A stretch of 54,905 nucleotides of DNA, from NCBI RefSeq assembly GCF_000185505.1, contig NZ_GL622359.1, positions 252,152 to 307,056 of the forward strand. The letters run 5' to 3'. Positions 42,938 to 51,373 of this stretch are shown here, piece by piece (within the stretch, counting starts at the first letter, position 1; the number at the start of each line of letters is the position of its first letter). Source of the stretch: Pseudoramibacter alactolyticus ATCC 23263 (GTDB lineage: Bacteria; Bacillota; Clostridia; Eubacteriales; Eubacteriaceae). A program made the position numbers and the translations under genes. The notes below the pieces were generated by a model. It saw nothing but the letters and a program-made list of their open reading frames with translations, did no database searches and was not told the origin of the DNA.

Positions 42938-43279
42938 TCAGGCAAAGCTGCCCAGAATATCGTCGGTGCGGTTGTCTCGTGCGGCGAGAACAGCCTTGAG
43001 TGCGGTTTGAACGGAACGAATCTTGCCCGCAATCACAATGGTGATGAAGGACTGGGGGCAGTTGCCGACGAGCTCAAAGGAAACAACATCGCTGGCTTTT
43101 ACGGAGATATCCGCCGCCTGAATCATTTCAGGAATGGTGCCCTGGATAAGCAGGAACGCACCAAAATCAGGCATCTGACCTTCTTCCATGCGTTTGCGTT
43201 CGGCCGGGCGCATCCGTCCCTGAACCAACCGGACGGTATTGCTGTCCGGATTGGAGATAAATTGGTATTTCACTTTCAT
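42938..43279 (-). CDS. Lone bacterial microcompartment shell protein, PduU/EutS-like
   Basis: A 113-residue protein with one BMC domain in the circularly permuted order of PduU and EutS. An N-terminal beta segment (YQFISNPDSNTVRLVQGRM) is followed by GAFLLIQGTIPEMIQAADIS, then VVSFELVGNCPQSFITIVIA, then the helix KIRSVQTALKAVLAARD. This matches EutS in order and length. AGAGGAT precedes the ATG. It has its own terminator. No other shell or microcompartment enzyme gene is in the window, so its partner lies elsewhere or it works outside a compartment. Confidence 0.72.
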   Translation of the reverse strand: MKVKYQFISNPDSNTVRLVQGRMRPAERKRMEEGQMPDFGAFLLIQGTIPEMIQAADISVKASDVVSFELVGNCPQSFITIVIAGKIRSVQTALKAVLAARDNRTDDILGSFA

Positions 43280-43426
43280 GGTAAATCCTCTTCGATCCTG
43301 GATTATTGAATTTTTGATAAATGTCTTTTTTTATTTTATCATGTTTTGAACGTCTTTCAAGCATTGGATTTGCCTTTTGAGGATGATTTTTTGTGTTGAC
43401 CGGTCATTTTTTGTACGTTATCCAAT

Positions 43427-43885
43427 GATGTGAGACCTGAAAAAAGAGAAAGTCATTTGATAACATCCGATTGTTTCTGCCAAGGTTCGAAAGTTATCCC
43501 TTGGGCTGCGCACGCTTTTCAAATGGAGACATCCATCCAAGCACTGCCATTGGGAGATCGTTCAATCCGCGCATATATCTGTACCTCTGCTTTTTCAGAT
43601 TCTTGAACGAGCAGAAATTCAGGAAGTTGCAGAATCGCTCCTTTGATGCCTCATCAAAGTATACTGATAGAACCTGTCAGACATCTTGCCGACATAACAA
43701 GCTTTTGGAACATCCATCTGCCATTTAATACCTAACGCTTCCAGTTTCAAGAGTATGGGGGCAAGAATCATTGTGAATGCGATATACTATTCATGACGAT
43801 TGAAGACCTTTCGTCAAAGGAGTTTAGTGGCAAAAACAATTTTAACGGATTCAATCGCTTTTTTCTATTCTCAAGGTCTCACATC
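43427..43885. mobile_element. Internally deleted insertion sequence with intact terminal repeats
   Basis: GATGTGAGACCT (43427-43438) and AGGTCTCACATC (43874-43885) are perfect 12-base inverted repeats, and A-rich similarity continues inward. They frame about 460 bases with a broken transposase on the minus strand. The size makes it a MITE-like derivative that a full-length relative could move in trans. Its right end is about 90 bases from tRNA-Thr. Confidence 0.65.
43494..43752 (-). pseudogene. DDE-type transposase remnant
   Basis: Minus-strand reading gives GIKWQMDVPKACYVGKMSDR and FYQYT, as in the integrase core of clostridial rve transposases. A frame break and stop follow. Further on the C-terminal RGLNDLPMAVLGWMSPFEKR ends at TAA 43496. 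About 100 residues between, which would include two catalytic acidic residues, are missing. It lies inside the 43427-43885 element. Confidence 0.65.
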
Positions 43886-43927
43886 TATTGTAAAGCGACA
43901 TGATGAGAATAAAAAAATGAAAAAGGC

Positions 43928-43956
43928 TTGCATTCTGCAAGATAGTTCGCTATAAT
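43928..43956 (+). promoter_or_regulatory. Promoter of tRNA-Thr(CGT)
   Basis: TTGCAT (43928-43933), a 17-base spacer and TATAAT (43951-43956) lie 16 bases before the tRNA. Confidence 0.7.
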
Positions 43957-43972
43957 TTTTTTATCGTCTGTT

Positions 43973-44048
43973 GCTGGGATGGCACAGTTGGTAGCGCAAT
44001 TGATTCGTAATCAATAGGTCGCCGGTTCGAATCCGGCTCTCAGCTCCA
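43973..44048 (+). tRNA. tRNA-Thr (CGT)
   Basis: Acceptor GCTGGGA (43973-43979) pairs with TCTCAGC (44038-44044), with one wobble. The anticodon loop TTCGTAA gives CGT, the isoacceptor for ACG codons. The T-arm is GCCGGTTCGAATCCGGC and CCA is encoded at 44046-44048. It stands alone, next to transferred DNA. Confidence 0.95.
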
Positions 44049-44087
44049 TAGACTGCAAAATAGCTTGTTTTCAGAAAGCTATTTGCT

Positions 44088-44133
44088 AAGAGGAATGATC
44101 GGGCACGCAGGGCTCGGTTATTTCCTCTTTTTT
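44088..44133 (+). terminator. Terminator after tRNA-Thr
   Basis: AAGAGGAA (44088-44095) pairs with TTCCTCTT (44122-44129), followed by T. A smaller hairpin, AATAGCTT/AAGCTATT, precedes it near 44060-44083. Confidence 0.6.
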
Positions 44134-44184
44134 ATTGGCGCGAAGATTTTGTAATAATATAGTAAAAATTTTAATCTCTTTTTG

Positions 44185-45046
44185 ATGGATGGAGATGTTA
44201 CAGGAAGAATAAAATGCACGTTGGCAAATTGGACTGGCCTTGCATATAAGATTCCAAGATCATACTTAGATAAATGTAAGGATAGACAGGACTTAAAGCA
44301 GAGTGGAGTGTATTTTCTCTTTGGTAAAAATGAGGATGATAATGACGAAGTTTATATAGGACAAGCCGGCATTCGTAAAAATGGAGAGGGAGTCCTTTTT
44401 AGAGTGGCTGAACATTTAAAAGATGAAACCTATTTTAGTGATGCAGTTATGCTAACTACGCAGAATAATTCCTTCGGACCAACAGAGATAAGCTATCTTG
44501 AAAATAGATTTACTAATATGGTTATAGCAACAGATAGATTTCATGTAAGAAATGGAAATAATCCAAATCCAGGAAATGTAACTGAGGAAAAGGAATCTGA
44601 GCTTGATGATTTTGTAGAATACTCAAAGATGGTATTAGGTGTTTTAGGTTACAAAGTATTTGTTCCCTTAGTTAAAGCTGATCCGGCAGTGACTGTAGAA
44701 GATCAGGAAGAATTGATGTTGTATCTTTCTCGAAAAGGTAAAAAGTCTAACAAGACAATTGAGGTGAAATGTATGAGGACTAATGAAGGCTCTGTTGTTT
44801 TGAAAAACAGTATGTATAGAAGAAAATGATTCAAAGCATATTCCTAAAACAATAAAAGTTTTAAGAGGAAAGTGTCGAAATGAAAATGAAAATGAGATTG
44901 TAGAGGGAAGAATAACAAAAAACTATCTTTTCAATAGTCCGTCATATGCTGCTGTATTTGTATTAGGAGTTAACACAAATGGTAAAATGTATTGGAAAAC
45001 AAAAGATGGAATTAGTTTGAAAGATTTAGAAGAAAGACAAATTTAA
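44185..45046 (+). pseudogene. GIY-YIG nuclease family protein with DUF4357 domain, broken
   Basis: The first frame, from ATG 44185 to 44829, has the GIY-YIG core (SGVYFLFGK, then DEVYIGQAG) and a NNSFGPTEISYLENRF segment. A second frame up to 45046 carries the C-terminal DUF4357 pattern (NYLFNSPSYAAVFVLGVNTN). The shift lies near 44808-44818, where loss of one base would join them. Homology also seems to start before ATG 44185 (NLFLMDGD), in codons with no start, so the 5' end may be cut too. AT content is higher than in the flanks. Likely a mobile or defence-type gene of unknown target. Confidence 0.72.
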
Positions 45047-45065
45047 ATTTGCGGAGGATACTATA

Positions 45066-45539
45066 ATGAATATTTCTATTAGAGAAATACGACCGGGTGA
45101 AGCAAGTCTTGCTGCACATTTTTACTATAAAATATTTGAACAACAGTTTGATTTTCTGCCGAGTACAGAGCAGTATTTTCTGCATATAGTCACAGAGTAT
45201 TTTGATGACCTGGAGAATAATCGCATATGGGTGGCGGATTATGATGGTGAAATCAAGGGGACTATTGCCATTGATAGGCGCGGAGACCACGATGCACAAT
45301 TACGGCTTTTTGGAACCGATTCTTCAATGCAGGGTACCGGTCTGGGGAAAAAACTGCTTCAGACAACCTTGGATTATTGTGAAGAAAAAGGCTATGATCA
45401 TATATCACTTTGGACTATCGATATTTGTGAAGCTGCGCTGCATCTGTATGAAAAATTCGGATTTCGTATGACGGACACAAAGCCGAATGACACCTGGGCA
45501 AATTATCATATGACAGAGGAATTCTGGGAGAAAGGATGA
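45066..45539 (+). CDS. GNAT-family N-acetyltransferase
   Basis: A 157-residue acetyltransferase with the acetyl-CoA binding motif near residues 89-98 (MQGTGLGKKL) and the GNAT end pattern LHLYEKFGFRM. The substrate cannot be told from sequence. GCGGAGG precedes the ATG, 19 bases past the broken GIY-YIG gene. Codon use is AT-rich, so it probably arrived with that gene. Confidence 0.85.
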   Translation: MNISIREIRPGEASLAAHFYYKIFEQQFDFLPSTEQYFLHIVTEYFDDLENNRIWVADYDGEIKGTIAIDRRGDHDAQLRLFGTDSSMQGTGLGKKLLQTTLDYCEEKGYDHISLWTIDICEAALHLYEKFGFRMTDTKPNDTWANYHMTEEFWEKG

Positions 45540-45783
45540 TTACCCTATGAATCCCAGTTTGTACAACTAAATATGCTCAATCGAGGCGGTAGCAATACCA
45601 TTTTTTATGCCCTCAAACAAATAGTTTCAGCATTCGGATTTCATTGCATCAAAGACGCGATGCTGTTAAATCTGTCCTATAATACTGGAAATAATTTTAT
45701 TAGATAACATCACACAATCCATTGAAGAGTATGACGAAGATTCTGGGCTATAGTTGATGAAAGCCTCTTTAAGTTGTTTAGGT
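45540..45783 (+). other. Intergenic stretch, possible small frame
   Basis: About 240 bases. A 44-codon frame runs from ATG 45573 to 45707 without a ribosome binding site. Its product (FYALKQIVSAFGFHCIKDAM within it) is not recognised and may be a gene remnant. Confidence 0.25.
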
Positions 45784-46731
45784 CTATCCCAAAAACTTCA
45801 GCACTTCCCGTGCTGTGGGCGCATCAATATAAAGATGGTCGGCAAGGCCGCCTTTAAGGGCGGCGTGAATCACCTGACCTTTGTTGATCCCGCTGGCCAC
45901 GAGTAACTTATTCGGAATTTTTTGGATGGTCTCAAGGGAGGCGCCAACCACTCGAGCATCCAGGGCCGGGTCGTAAAGATCGCCGTCCGCGTTGATAAAA
46001 TGGGAGCAGCAATCGCCGACACAGCCGCCCTTCTCCATCACACGGTATTGCTCATCGGTGAGCAGGCCCATTTCATAAATTACGGAAGGCCGGCCAAAAA
46101 AGCCAGCGGAATAGACGGCGGTTTGGCAATGCCCCGCCATGGCCAGAATCTGTTTGATTTGGGAATCTTGTTTGATGGCTTCAGCGATAAAGGGCGCGTC
46201 CACCATGGCCGGTGCAGGGATCACATAGGCCTCGCCGCCGACCGCCGAGGCAAAATTCTGGAGGATTTTCAGCGCGCTGGATTCGTGGGCCAATCGGGAA
46301 TAACCGCCGGTAAGCTGAATCACCGAGACATGCTGGCGGCGGATGGACACGAGCATGGTGGAAAGCATCTCGAGGGTCGTGCCCCAGGCGACGCCGAGCA
46401 CCGAATCGTCATCAATGTATTTGGGTAAATCCTCAATCAGGGCGGTATAAACATCCCGGGCGATGATCTGGGGATTGTCGATGAGGGCAGGGACGATGGT
46501 GATGTTCCGCAAAGGATAACCGGCGAGGAACTGTGCCTCCAGGTCGGCGTGGGCCATTGTCGGCTCCTTAATGCGGACTTCAACCAGTCCCAGTTCTTTG
46601 CCGAGTTTGAGCAGACGGCTGACGGTTGATTTGCTGATGCCCTCCTGACGGGCGATTTCGACCTGACCCATATCGCTTTCGTAATAGTGTTTTGAGATGC
46701 GGATAATTTGATTGATGCGCTTAGAATCCAT
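45784..46731 (-). CDS. SorC/DeoR-type sugar-binding transcriptional regulator
   Basis: A 315-residue regulator. Residues 1-55 hold an HTH (MGQVEIARQEGISKSTVSRLL). The rest is the SorC sugar-binding domain, with the phosphosugar-binding patterns GVAWGTTLEML, CVGDCCSHFINADGD and VASGINKGQVIHAALKGGL. It is divergent from the GpsA-like dehydrogenase and FGGY kinase genes, which it most likely controls in response to a phosphorylated sugar or polyol. Confidence 0.9.
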   Translation of the reverse strand: MDSKRINQIIRISKHYYESDMGQVEIARQEGISKSTVSRLLKLGKELGLVEVRIKEPTMAHADLEAQFLAGYPLRNITIVPALIDNPQIIARDVYTALIEDLPKYIDDDSVLGVAWGTTLEMLSTMLVSIRRQHVSVIQLTGGYSRLAHESSALKILQNFASAVGGEAYVIPAPAMVDAPFIAEAIKQDSQIKQILAMAGHCQTAVYSAGFFGRPSVIYEMGLLTDEQYRVMEKGGCVGDCCSHFINADGDLYDPALDARVVGASLETIQKIPNKLLVASGINKGQVIHAALKGGLADHLYIDAPTAREVLKFLG

Positions 46732-46861
46732 GAGGTTTCCTCTTTCTGAACTGAAATATAATTCATATTATAAAATAAATGGGAAAAAAGAGCAAATTAG
46801 ACGATAAATCTTCCGATTTTTTAAAGTCAGACGAATATCAAAGAGAAAATCTTGCGAATAA

Positions 46862-46911
46862 TGGGAAAATATTCAAAAGGATTTGACATTTTCCCAGAAA
46901 CCCTTTACAAT
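46862..46911 (+). promoter_or_regulatory. Promoter and candidate SorC operator
   Basis: A consensus TTGACA (46883-46888), 17-base spacer and TACAAT (46906-46911) drive the polyol operon. The inverted repeat TGGGAAAAT (46862-46870) and ATTTTCCCA (46888-46896) straddles the -35 box, where a bound regulator would block polymerase. Confidence 0.7.
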
Positions 46912-46963
46912 GAATTTGTTCGTTATCGGAAATGAGAATGGCAGAAGCCAGGAAAGGAAAAAT

Positions 46964-48016
46964 ATGGCAATTGTAACATTGGTCGGCTCTGGACAAATGG
47001 CCTCAGCATTGACCTTTCCATTGTTCGAAAACGGTTATGAAGTGCGGCTGGTCGGCTCCCCGCTGGATGGCGATGTCATCGCGCGGTTGCGGCAGGACAA
47101 TTATCACATTAATTTGGACCGCACGCTGCATGACGGCGTGAAATACTATACCATCGATCAGCTGAGCGAGGCACTCGACGATGCAGAGCTTGTGGTCTGC
47201 GGCGTGTCAAGCTTTGGCGTCGATTGGTTTTTGGAATCGGTATTTCCGGTGATCCGGGCGGATGTGCCGGTAATTTCGGTTACCAAGGGTATGATTGATT
47301 ATCCCGATGGCCGACTGCAGGTTTATCCGGAATACTGGGCGGAGCGCATGCCGGAAGATCATCAAATCGAGCTCTTTGCCATCGGCGGCCCCTGCACGGC
47401 CAGAGATCTCTCGGATCACGATCATTCCTTTGTCGCTTATTGCGGCAAGGATTTGGAGAAGCTCGCGTGGATCCGGGAACATTTTGCAACGGATTATTAT
47501 CACATTGCGATCACAGATGACGTGGTGGGCCTTGAGGCGGCCGTCGCTTTGAAAAACGGCTATGCGCTGGGAACGGCCATCGCCATCGGCATGAAGAATC
47601 GCTGCGGGGACGACGGTATTGCCCATGTCAATTCCAAAGCGGCCCTCTTCCAGCAATCCGTTTGGGAAATGGATCAGCTGCTCGGCATCGTCGGTGGCAG
47701 CCACAAAATGATCATGTATGCGGCGGGAGATCTGGACGTCACGGTGGCCGGCGGACGCAGCCGCAAGGTGGGGCAATACCTCGGCGAGGGGTTTTCGATG
47801 CCGGAAATTGAAGCGAAACTTGCAGGCCAAACCCTTGAAGCGGTGGTTATCGCGACGCGCACGGCTAAAGCGGTGAAGGCCATGGCCAAAGCCGGCAGGA
47901 TCAAAGAAACGGACTTTCCGCTGCTGATGCATGTGGATCAGTGCCTGAACGCAGGCGCCAAGGTGAACATTCCCTGGCACGATTTTGAAACCGTCACCCG
48001 CGATGCGGTCAAATAG
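46964..48016 (+). CDS. GpsA-like NAD-dependent polyol-phosphate dehydrogenase
   Basis: A 350-residue protein of the glycerol-3-phosphate dehydrogenase superfamily. It has the Rossmann motif GSGQMASAL near residue 8, SVTKGMI near 107, GGPCTARDL near 142 and the catalytic lysine region AVALKNGYALGTA near 196. GGAAAGG precedes ATG 46964. It is not in a phospholipid gene context. It precedes an FGGY kinase and lies under a sugar regulator, so it may oxidise another alditol phosphate. Identity of the substrate is unknown. Confidence 0.82.
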   Translation: MAIVTLVGSGQMASALTFPLFENGYEVRLVGSPLDGDVIARLRQDNYHINLDRTLHDGVKYYTIDQLSEALDDAELVVCGVSSFGVDWFLESVFPVIRADVPVISVTKGMIDYPDGRLQVYPEYWAERMPEDHQIELFAIGGPCTARDLSDHDHSFVAYCGKDLEKLAWIREHFATDYYHIAITDDVVGLEAAVALKNGYALGTAIAIGMKNRCGDDGIAHVNSKAALFQQSVWEMDQLLGIVGGSHKMIMYAAGDLDVTVAGGRSRKVGQYLGEGFSMPEIEAKLAGQTLEAVVIATRTAKAVKAMAKAGRIKETDFPLLMHVDQCLNAGAKVNIPWHDFETVTRDAVK

Positions 48017-48088
48017 CAAGATCAATATGGCGGCAATCAGCCGATTGTAAAAAATTCAATAACCAAAGATGGAGATGAGGAGAAAAAC

Positions 48089-49594
48089 ATGAAGTACATT
48101 TTGGGATTGGATCTTGGAACCAGCAGCATTAAAACTGTTTTGTTCGATCAGAACGGGAGAGAAATCGCCCAGCGCGCCGACGAATATCCGGTGTATCAAC
48201 CGCATAACGGTTGGTCCGAACAGGATCCTGAGGATTGGTATCAGGCGGCGGTCACGACCATTCGCTATTGTCTGGATATTGCAGGTGTTTCGGGAGAAGA
48301 CGTCATCGGGATCGGGATTGCCGGGCAGATGATGGGCGCGGTAATGCTTGATGCCCAGGGCGAGCCCCTGCGCCGCGCTATTCTATGGAATGATGCCCGC
48401 ACCTCGGAAGCGGCAGAATCCGTGCGCAGGCTCATCGGCGACGATCTGATGATGAAGATCAACTGCAATCCGGTCCGTCCGGGCCTCACGGCTGCCAAGA
48501 TTCAGTGGGTGAAGGAAAATGAGCCGGAAATTTGGGCGAAGACCGCGCATATTTTGTTGCCGAAGGATTACCTGCGCTATCGCCTGACCGGCGAATACGC
48601 GACGGAGGTTTCGGACGCGTCGGCGATGCAGCTGCTGGACGTCCGCAATCGCTGCTGGTCGTCGGAGCTGCTCGCGGCGATGGAGATCAAAGAATCCCAG
48701 TTGGGCAAAATGTATGAATCCACCGATGCGACGGGGCAGCTTCTGCCGGAAGTGGCCGGACTGCTCGGACTGACGACAAAAACCATTGTGGCCGGCGGTG
48801 CCGGCGATAACGCGGCCGGGGCCGTGGGCACCGGGGTGGTAGCCCGTGGCCGCGCCATGACCACCATTGGCACCTCGGGGACGGTTTTTGCCTATGCCGA
48901 CGAGCCGATGATGGATCAAAAAGCCCGGGTTTATACCTTCTGCATGGCCGTGCCGGGGGCTTGGCACTTCATGGGCTCGGTCAATTCGGCGGGCAACTCC
49001 CTGAAGTGGTATCGCAACACGTTTTATCCGGGCGATGCGGAGTACGAACAGATTAATAAAGACGCCATCGCTTCGGCACCCGGCGCCAACAATTTGATCT
49101 ACATGCCCTATTTGACCGGGGAGCAATCGCCCCATTTCGATTTGAAATGCCGGGCCGGTTTTGTGGGCCTGTCGGCGACGCACACCAAGGGCGATATCAC
49201 CCGCGCCGTGATGGAAGGCATCACCTATGCCATGCGCGACGTGCTCGAAGCCATCCGCGAATCCGGTATTGAGCCGGATGTGATGCGGCTGTGCGGCGGC
49301 GGCTCGAAGAGTCCCTTCTGGCGTCAGCTTTGTGCCGATATTTACGGCATGAAGGTGGTGCTGCCGGATATGAACTCGGCTAATGCCACAGCGCTTGGCG
49401 GCGCAATTCTGGCCATGGTGGCCACCGGACTTTATCCGAGCGTGCAGGTGGCCTGCGACAAGATCATCGTGATGCGGGACGAAAGTTTTGATCCCAATCC
49501 GGATCTGCGGACAAAATACGACGCAACCTATGCGGCCTTTGATAAATTGTATCCGCAGTTAAAAGACAATTTCGCAGAAATTCTAAGCCTCTAA
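48089..49594 (+). CDS. FGGY-family carbohydrate kinase, xylulokinase-like
   Basis: Sugar or polyol kinase of 501 residues. The LGLDLGTSSIKTVLFD start is the first phosphate-binding motif. Later GGAGDNAAGAVGTGVV, ATHTKGDITRAVMEGITYAM and LCGGGSKSPFWRQLCADI match the FGGY pattern. The whole resembles xylulokinase, but members with this profile also act on arabitol, ribitol or erythritol. No isomerase gene for a xylose route is nearby, and the partner is a polyol-phosphate-type dehydrogenase. GATGAGGAG precedes the ATG. Confidence 0.88.
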   Translation: MKYILGLDLGTSSIKTVLFDQNGREIAQRADEYPVYQPHNGWSEQDPEDWYQAAVTTIRYCLDIAGVSGEDVIGIGIAGQMMGAVMLDAQGEPLRRAILWNDARTSEAAESVRRLIGDDLMMKINCNPVRPGLTAAKIQWVKENEPEIWAKTAHILLPKDYLRYRLTGEYATEVSDASAMQLLDVRNRCWSSELLAAMEIKESQLGKMYESTDATGQLLPEVAGLLGLTTKTIVAGGAGDNAAGAVGTGVVARGRAMTTIGTSGTVFAYADEPMMDQKARVYTFCMAVPGAWHFMGSVNSAGNSLKWYRNTFYPGDAEYEQINKDAIASAPGANNLIYMPYLTGEQSPHFDLKCRAGFVGLSATHTKGDITRAVMEGITYAMRDVLEAIRESGIEPDVMRLCGGGSKSPFWRQLCADIYGMKVVLPDMNSANATALGGAILAMVATGLYPSVQVACDKIIVMRDESFDPNPDLRTKYDATYAAFDKLYPQLKDNFAEILSL

Positions 49595-49611
49595 GCTTTT
49601 CCTTTCAAAAT

Positions 49612-49643
49612 AAAAATCTCCCGGTCGACCGGGAGATTTTTTT
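49612..49643. terminator. Bidirectional terminator between the kinase and PII genes
   Basis: AAAAATCTCCCGG and CCGGGAGATTTTT form a 13-base stem around TCGA. It serves the kinase operon and the convergent amt-PII operon. Confidence 0.9.
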
Positions 49644-49655
49644 ATGTGCGGGGTT

Positions 49656-50000
49656 CTAATTAATGGCGGCCACGCCGGTTTCGCCGGTGCGGATGCGGAT
49701 TACGTTCTTCAGATCGTAAACGAAAATTTTACCGTCGCCCGGTTCGCCGGTATAAGCGGTTTGCCGAATCACGTCGATTACCTTGTTTGCAATGGCCTCC
49801 TCGGAGACGACAATTTCAAACTTCATCTTCGGCAGCATGTGGATGTCCACCTTCGAACCGCGCACCCGCCGGGTATAGCCCTTCTGGGTGCCGCAGCCCA
49901 TGACCTGGGAGACGGTGATGCCATGGATGGCCACCGATTTCAAAGCCTGCATTAAATCTTCATACAATTCGTCGCGGACAATAGCTTCAACTTTAATCAT
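49656..50000 (-). CDS. PII nitrogen regulatory protein (GlnK/GlnB family)
   Basis: Trimeric 2-oxoglutarate and ATP sensor of 114 residues. The family motifs GCGTQKG, LPKMKFEIVV and the ATP-binding TGEPGDGKIFVYDLKNVIRI are present. The T-loop reads TRRVRGSKVD. It has no tyrosine at the tip, so the uridylylation seen in enteric PII is unlikely. GGAGCATTCCC precedes ATG 50000. It follows amt by 19 bases and should gate the transporter, as GlnK does with AmtB. Confidence 0.9.
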   Translation of the reverse strand: MIKVEAIVRDELYEDLMQALKSVAIHGITVSQVMGCGTQKGYTRRVRGSKVDIHMLPKMKFEIVVSEEAIANKVIDVIRQTAYTGEPGDGKIFVYDLKNVIRIRTGETGVAAIN

Positions 50001-50019
50001 GGGAATGCTCCTTTCACGA

Positions 50020-51261
50020 TTAGTCCATGCCGGTAAAGGAGGGGTAGGCTTTTTCGCCGTGTTGGCTGATATCCAGTCCGCGCCGTTCATCTGCGGCATC
50101 CACGCGTAGCGGCACAAAAATAGAAACGACTTTGGCGATCATGAAGGTGCCGAAGACGGCGATGACGATGGTGGCGCTGATGGCGATGAGCTGGGCGAAG
50201 AACAAGTGTGTATCGCCGAAGACCAGGCCGTTCCAGCGGGCGGCGGGGTTGACGGATCGGCTGGCGAAAAGTCCGGTGGCGATGCCGCCCCAGATGCCGC
50301 CGATGCCGTGACAGCCAAAAGCGTCCAGCGCGTCATCATAACCCAGGCGGGGCTTGACCACGGAAACCATGAAATAGGCCAGAGGGCTGACCACGCCGCC
50401 GATAATAAAGGACGTCCAGATCGGCACGAAGCCTGCACCCGGCGTGATGGCCACCAGCCCGAGCACGGCACCGGTCGCTGCGCCGACGGCGGTGGGTTTG
50501 CCGGTGACAGCCACATCGATGAGCATCCAGACGATCATGGCGATGCCGGCGGACGTATTGGTGGTGATAAACGCGTGGGCGGCCAGGGAGCCGGCGCTTA
50601 AGGCACTGCCGGCGTTAAAGCCAAACCAGCCAAACCAGAGCATTGCCGCCCCGAGCAGCACAAAGGGAATGTTGTGGGTGTGGTAGGTCACTCGGTCATA
50701 GCCCCGGCGTTTGCCAATTATCAGCGCGAGCACAAGGCCGGAAAAGCCGGACGAAATGTGGACGACGTTGCCGCCGGCAAAATCCACCGAGCCGAGCACT
50801 TCGCCGAGCAGGCCTCCCTTTCCCCAAACCATGTGGGCCAGGGGACAATACACCAGCAGCAGCCAAAAAATAATAAACCAGAAAAGCGCTTTGAAGTTCA
50901 TGCGTCCGGCTACGGCACCGGTGATGAGTGCCGGCGTGATCAAGGCAAACATCATTTGGAAAGCGACGTAGGCCAGCTTCGGAATCGTGGGCGCATAGGC
51001 GCTTGGGCCGCGGCCCAGGCCGAGACCGAACGCGTTTTGAAGGCTGCCGATAATGCCGCCGTGATCACCGACGAAACTGAGCGAATACCCGACGGCTATC
51101 CACAAAACGGAAGCAATGCCCATGATGAAAAAGGACATCATCATCGTATTGAGCACATTTTTGCGGCGTTCCAGGCCGCCGTAAAAGAAAGCAAGGCCCG
51201 GCGTCATGAGCATGACCAAGGCCGCACAGATTAGAATAAATGTGGTATCTCCAGTTTTCAT
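50020..51261 (-). CDS. amt: Ammonium transporter
   Basis: Amt/MEP/Rh channel of 413 residues with eleven membrane helices. It starts at ATG 51261 after TTGGAG; the open frame beyond that crosses a terminator hairpin. Family signatures are DFAGGNVVHISSGFSGLVLA and FGCHGIGGIWGGIATGLFA, the latter near residue 320 with a pore histidine. It is co-transcribed with the PII gene. Expression is probably set by the leader terminator at 51314-51362. Confidence 0.94.
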   Translation of the reverse strand: MKTGDTTFILICAALVMLMTPGLAFFYGGLERRKNVLNTMMMSFFIMGIASVLWIAVGYSLSFVGDHGGIIGSLQNAFGLGLGRGPSAYAPTIPKLAYVAFQMMFALITPALITGAVAGRMNFKALFWFIIFWLLLVYCPLAHMVWGKGGLLGEVLGSVDFAGGNVVHISSGFSGLVLALIIGKRRGYDRVTYHTHNIPFVLLGAAMLWFGWFGFNAGSALSAGSLAAHAFITTNTSAGIAMIVWMLIDVAVTGKPTAVGAATGAVLGLVAITPGAGFVPIWTSFIIGGVVSPLAYFMVSVVKPRLGYDDALDAFGCHGIGGIWGGIATGLFASRSVNPAARWNGLVFGDTHLFFAQLIAISATIVIAVFGTFMIAKVVSIFVPLRVDAADERRGLDISQHGEKAYPSFTGMD

Positions 51262-51313
51262 AAAAAACTCCAATTCTAAAACCAATGGCGGGAAATGATC
51301 TTTGTTTGCAAAC

Positions 51314-51362
51314 AAAAAAGGTGCTGAAGGAAATTTTCTAAATTTTTCCTTCAGCACCTTTG
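51314..51362 (-). promoter_or_regulatory. Leader terminator (attenuator) upstream of amt
   Basis: On the minus strand AAAGGTGCTGAAGGAAA pairs with TTTCCTTCAGCACCTTT, followed by T. It begins only about 12 bases after the -10 box and ends 52 bases before the amt ATG. Transcripts would stop here unless an antiterminator acts. TTTGTTTGCAAACAAA (51301-51316), a perfect palindrome, overlaps the T-run side. Confidence 0.75.
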
Positions 51363-51373
51363 CTAATGTCCAA

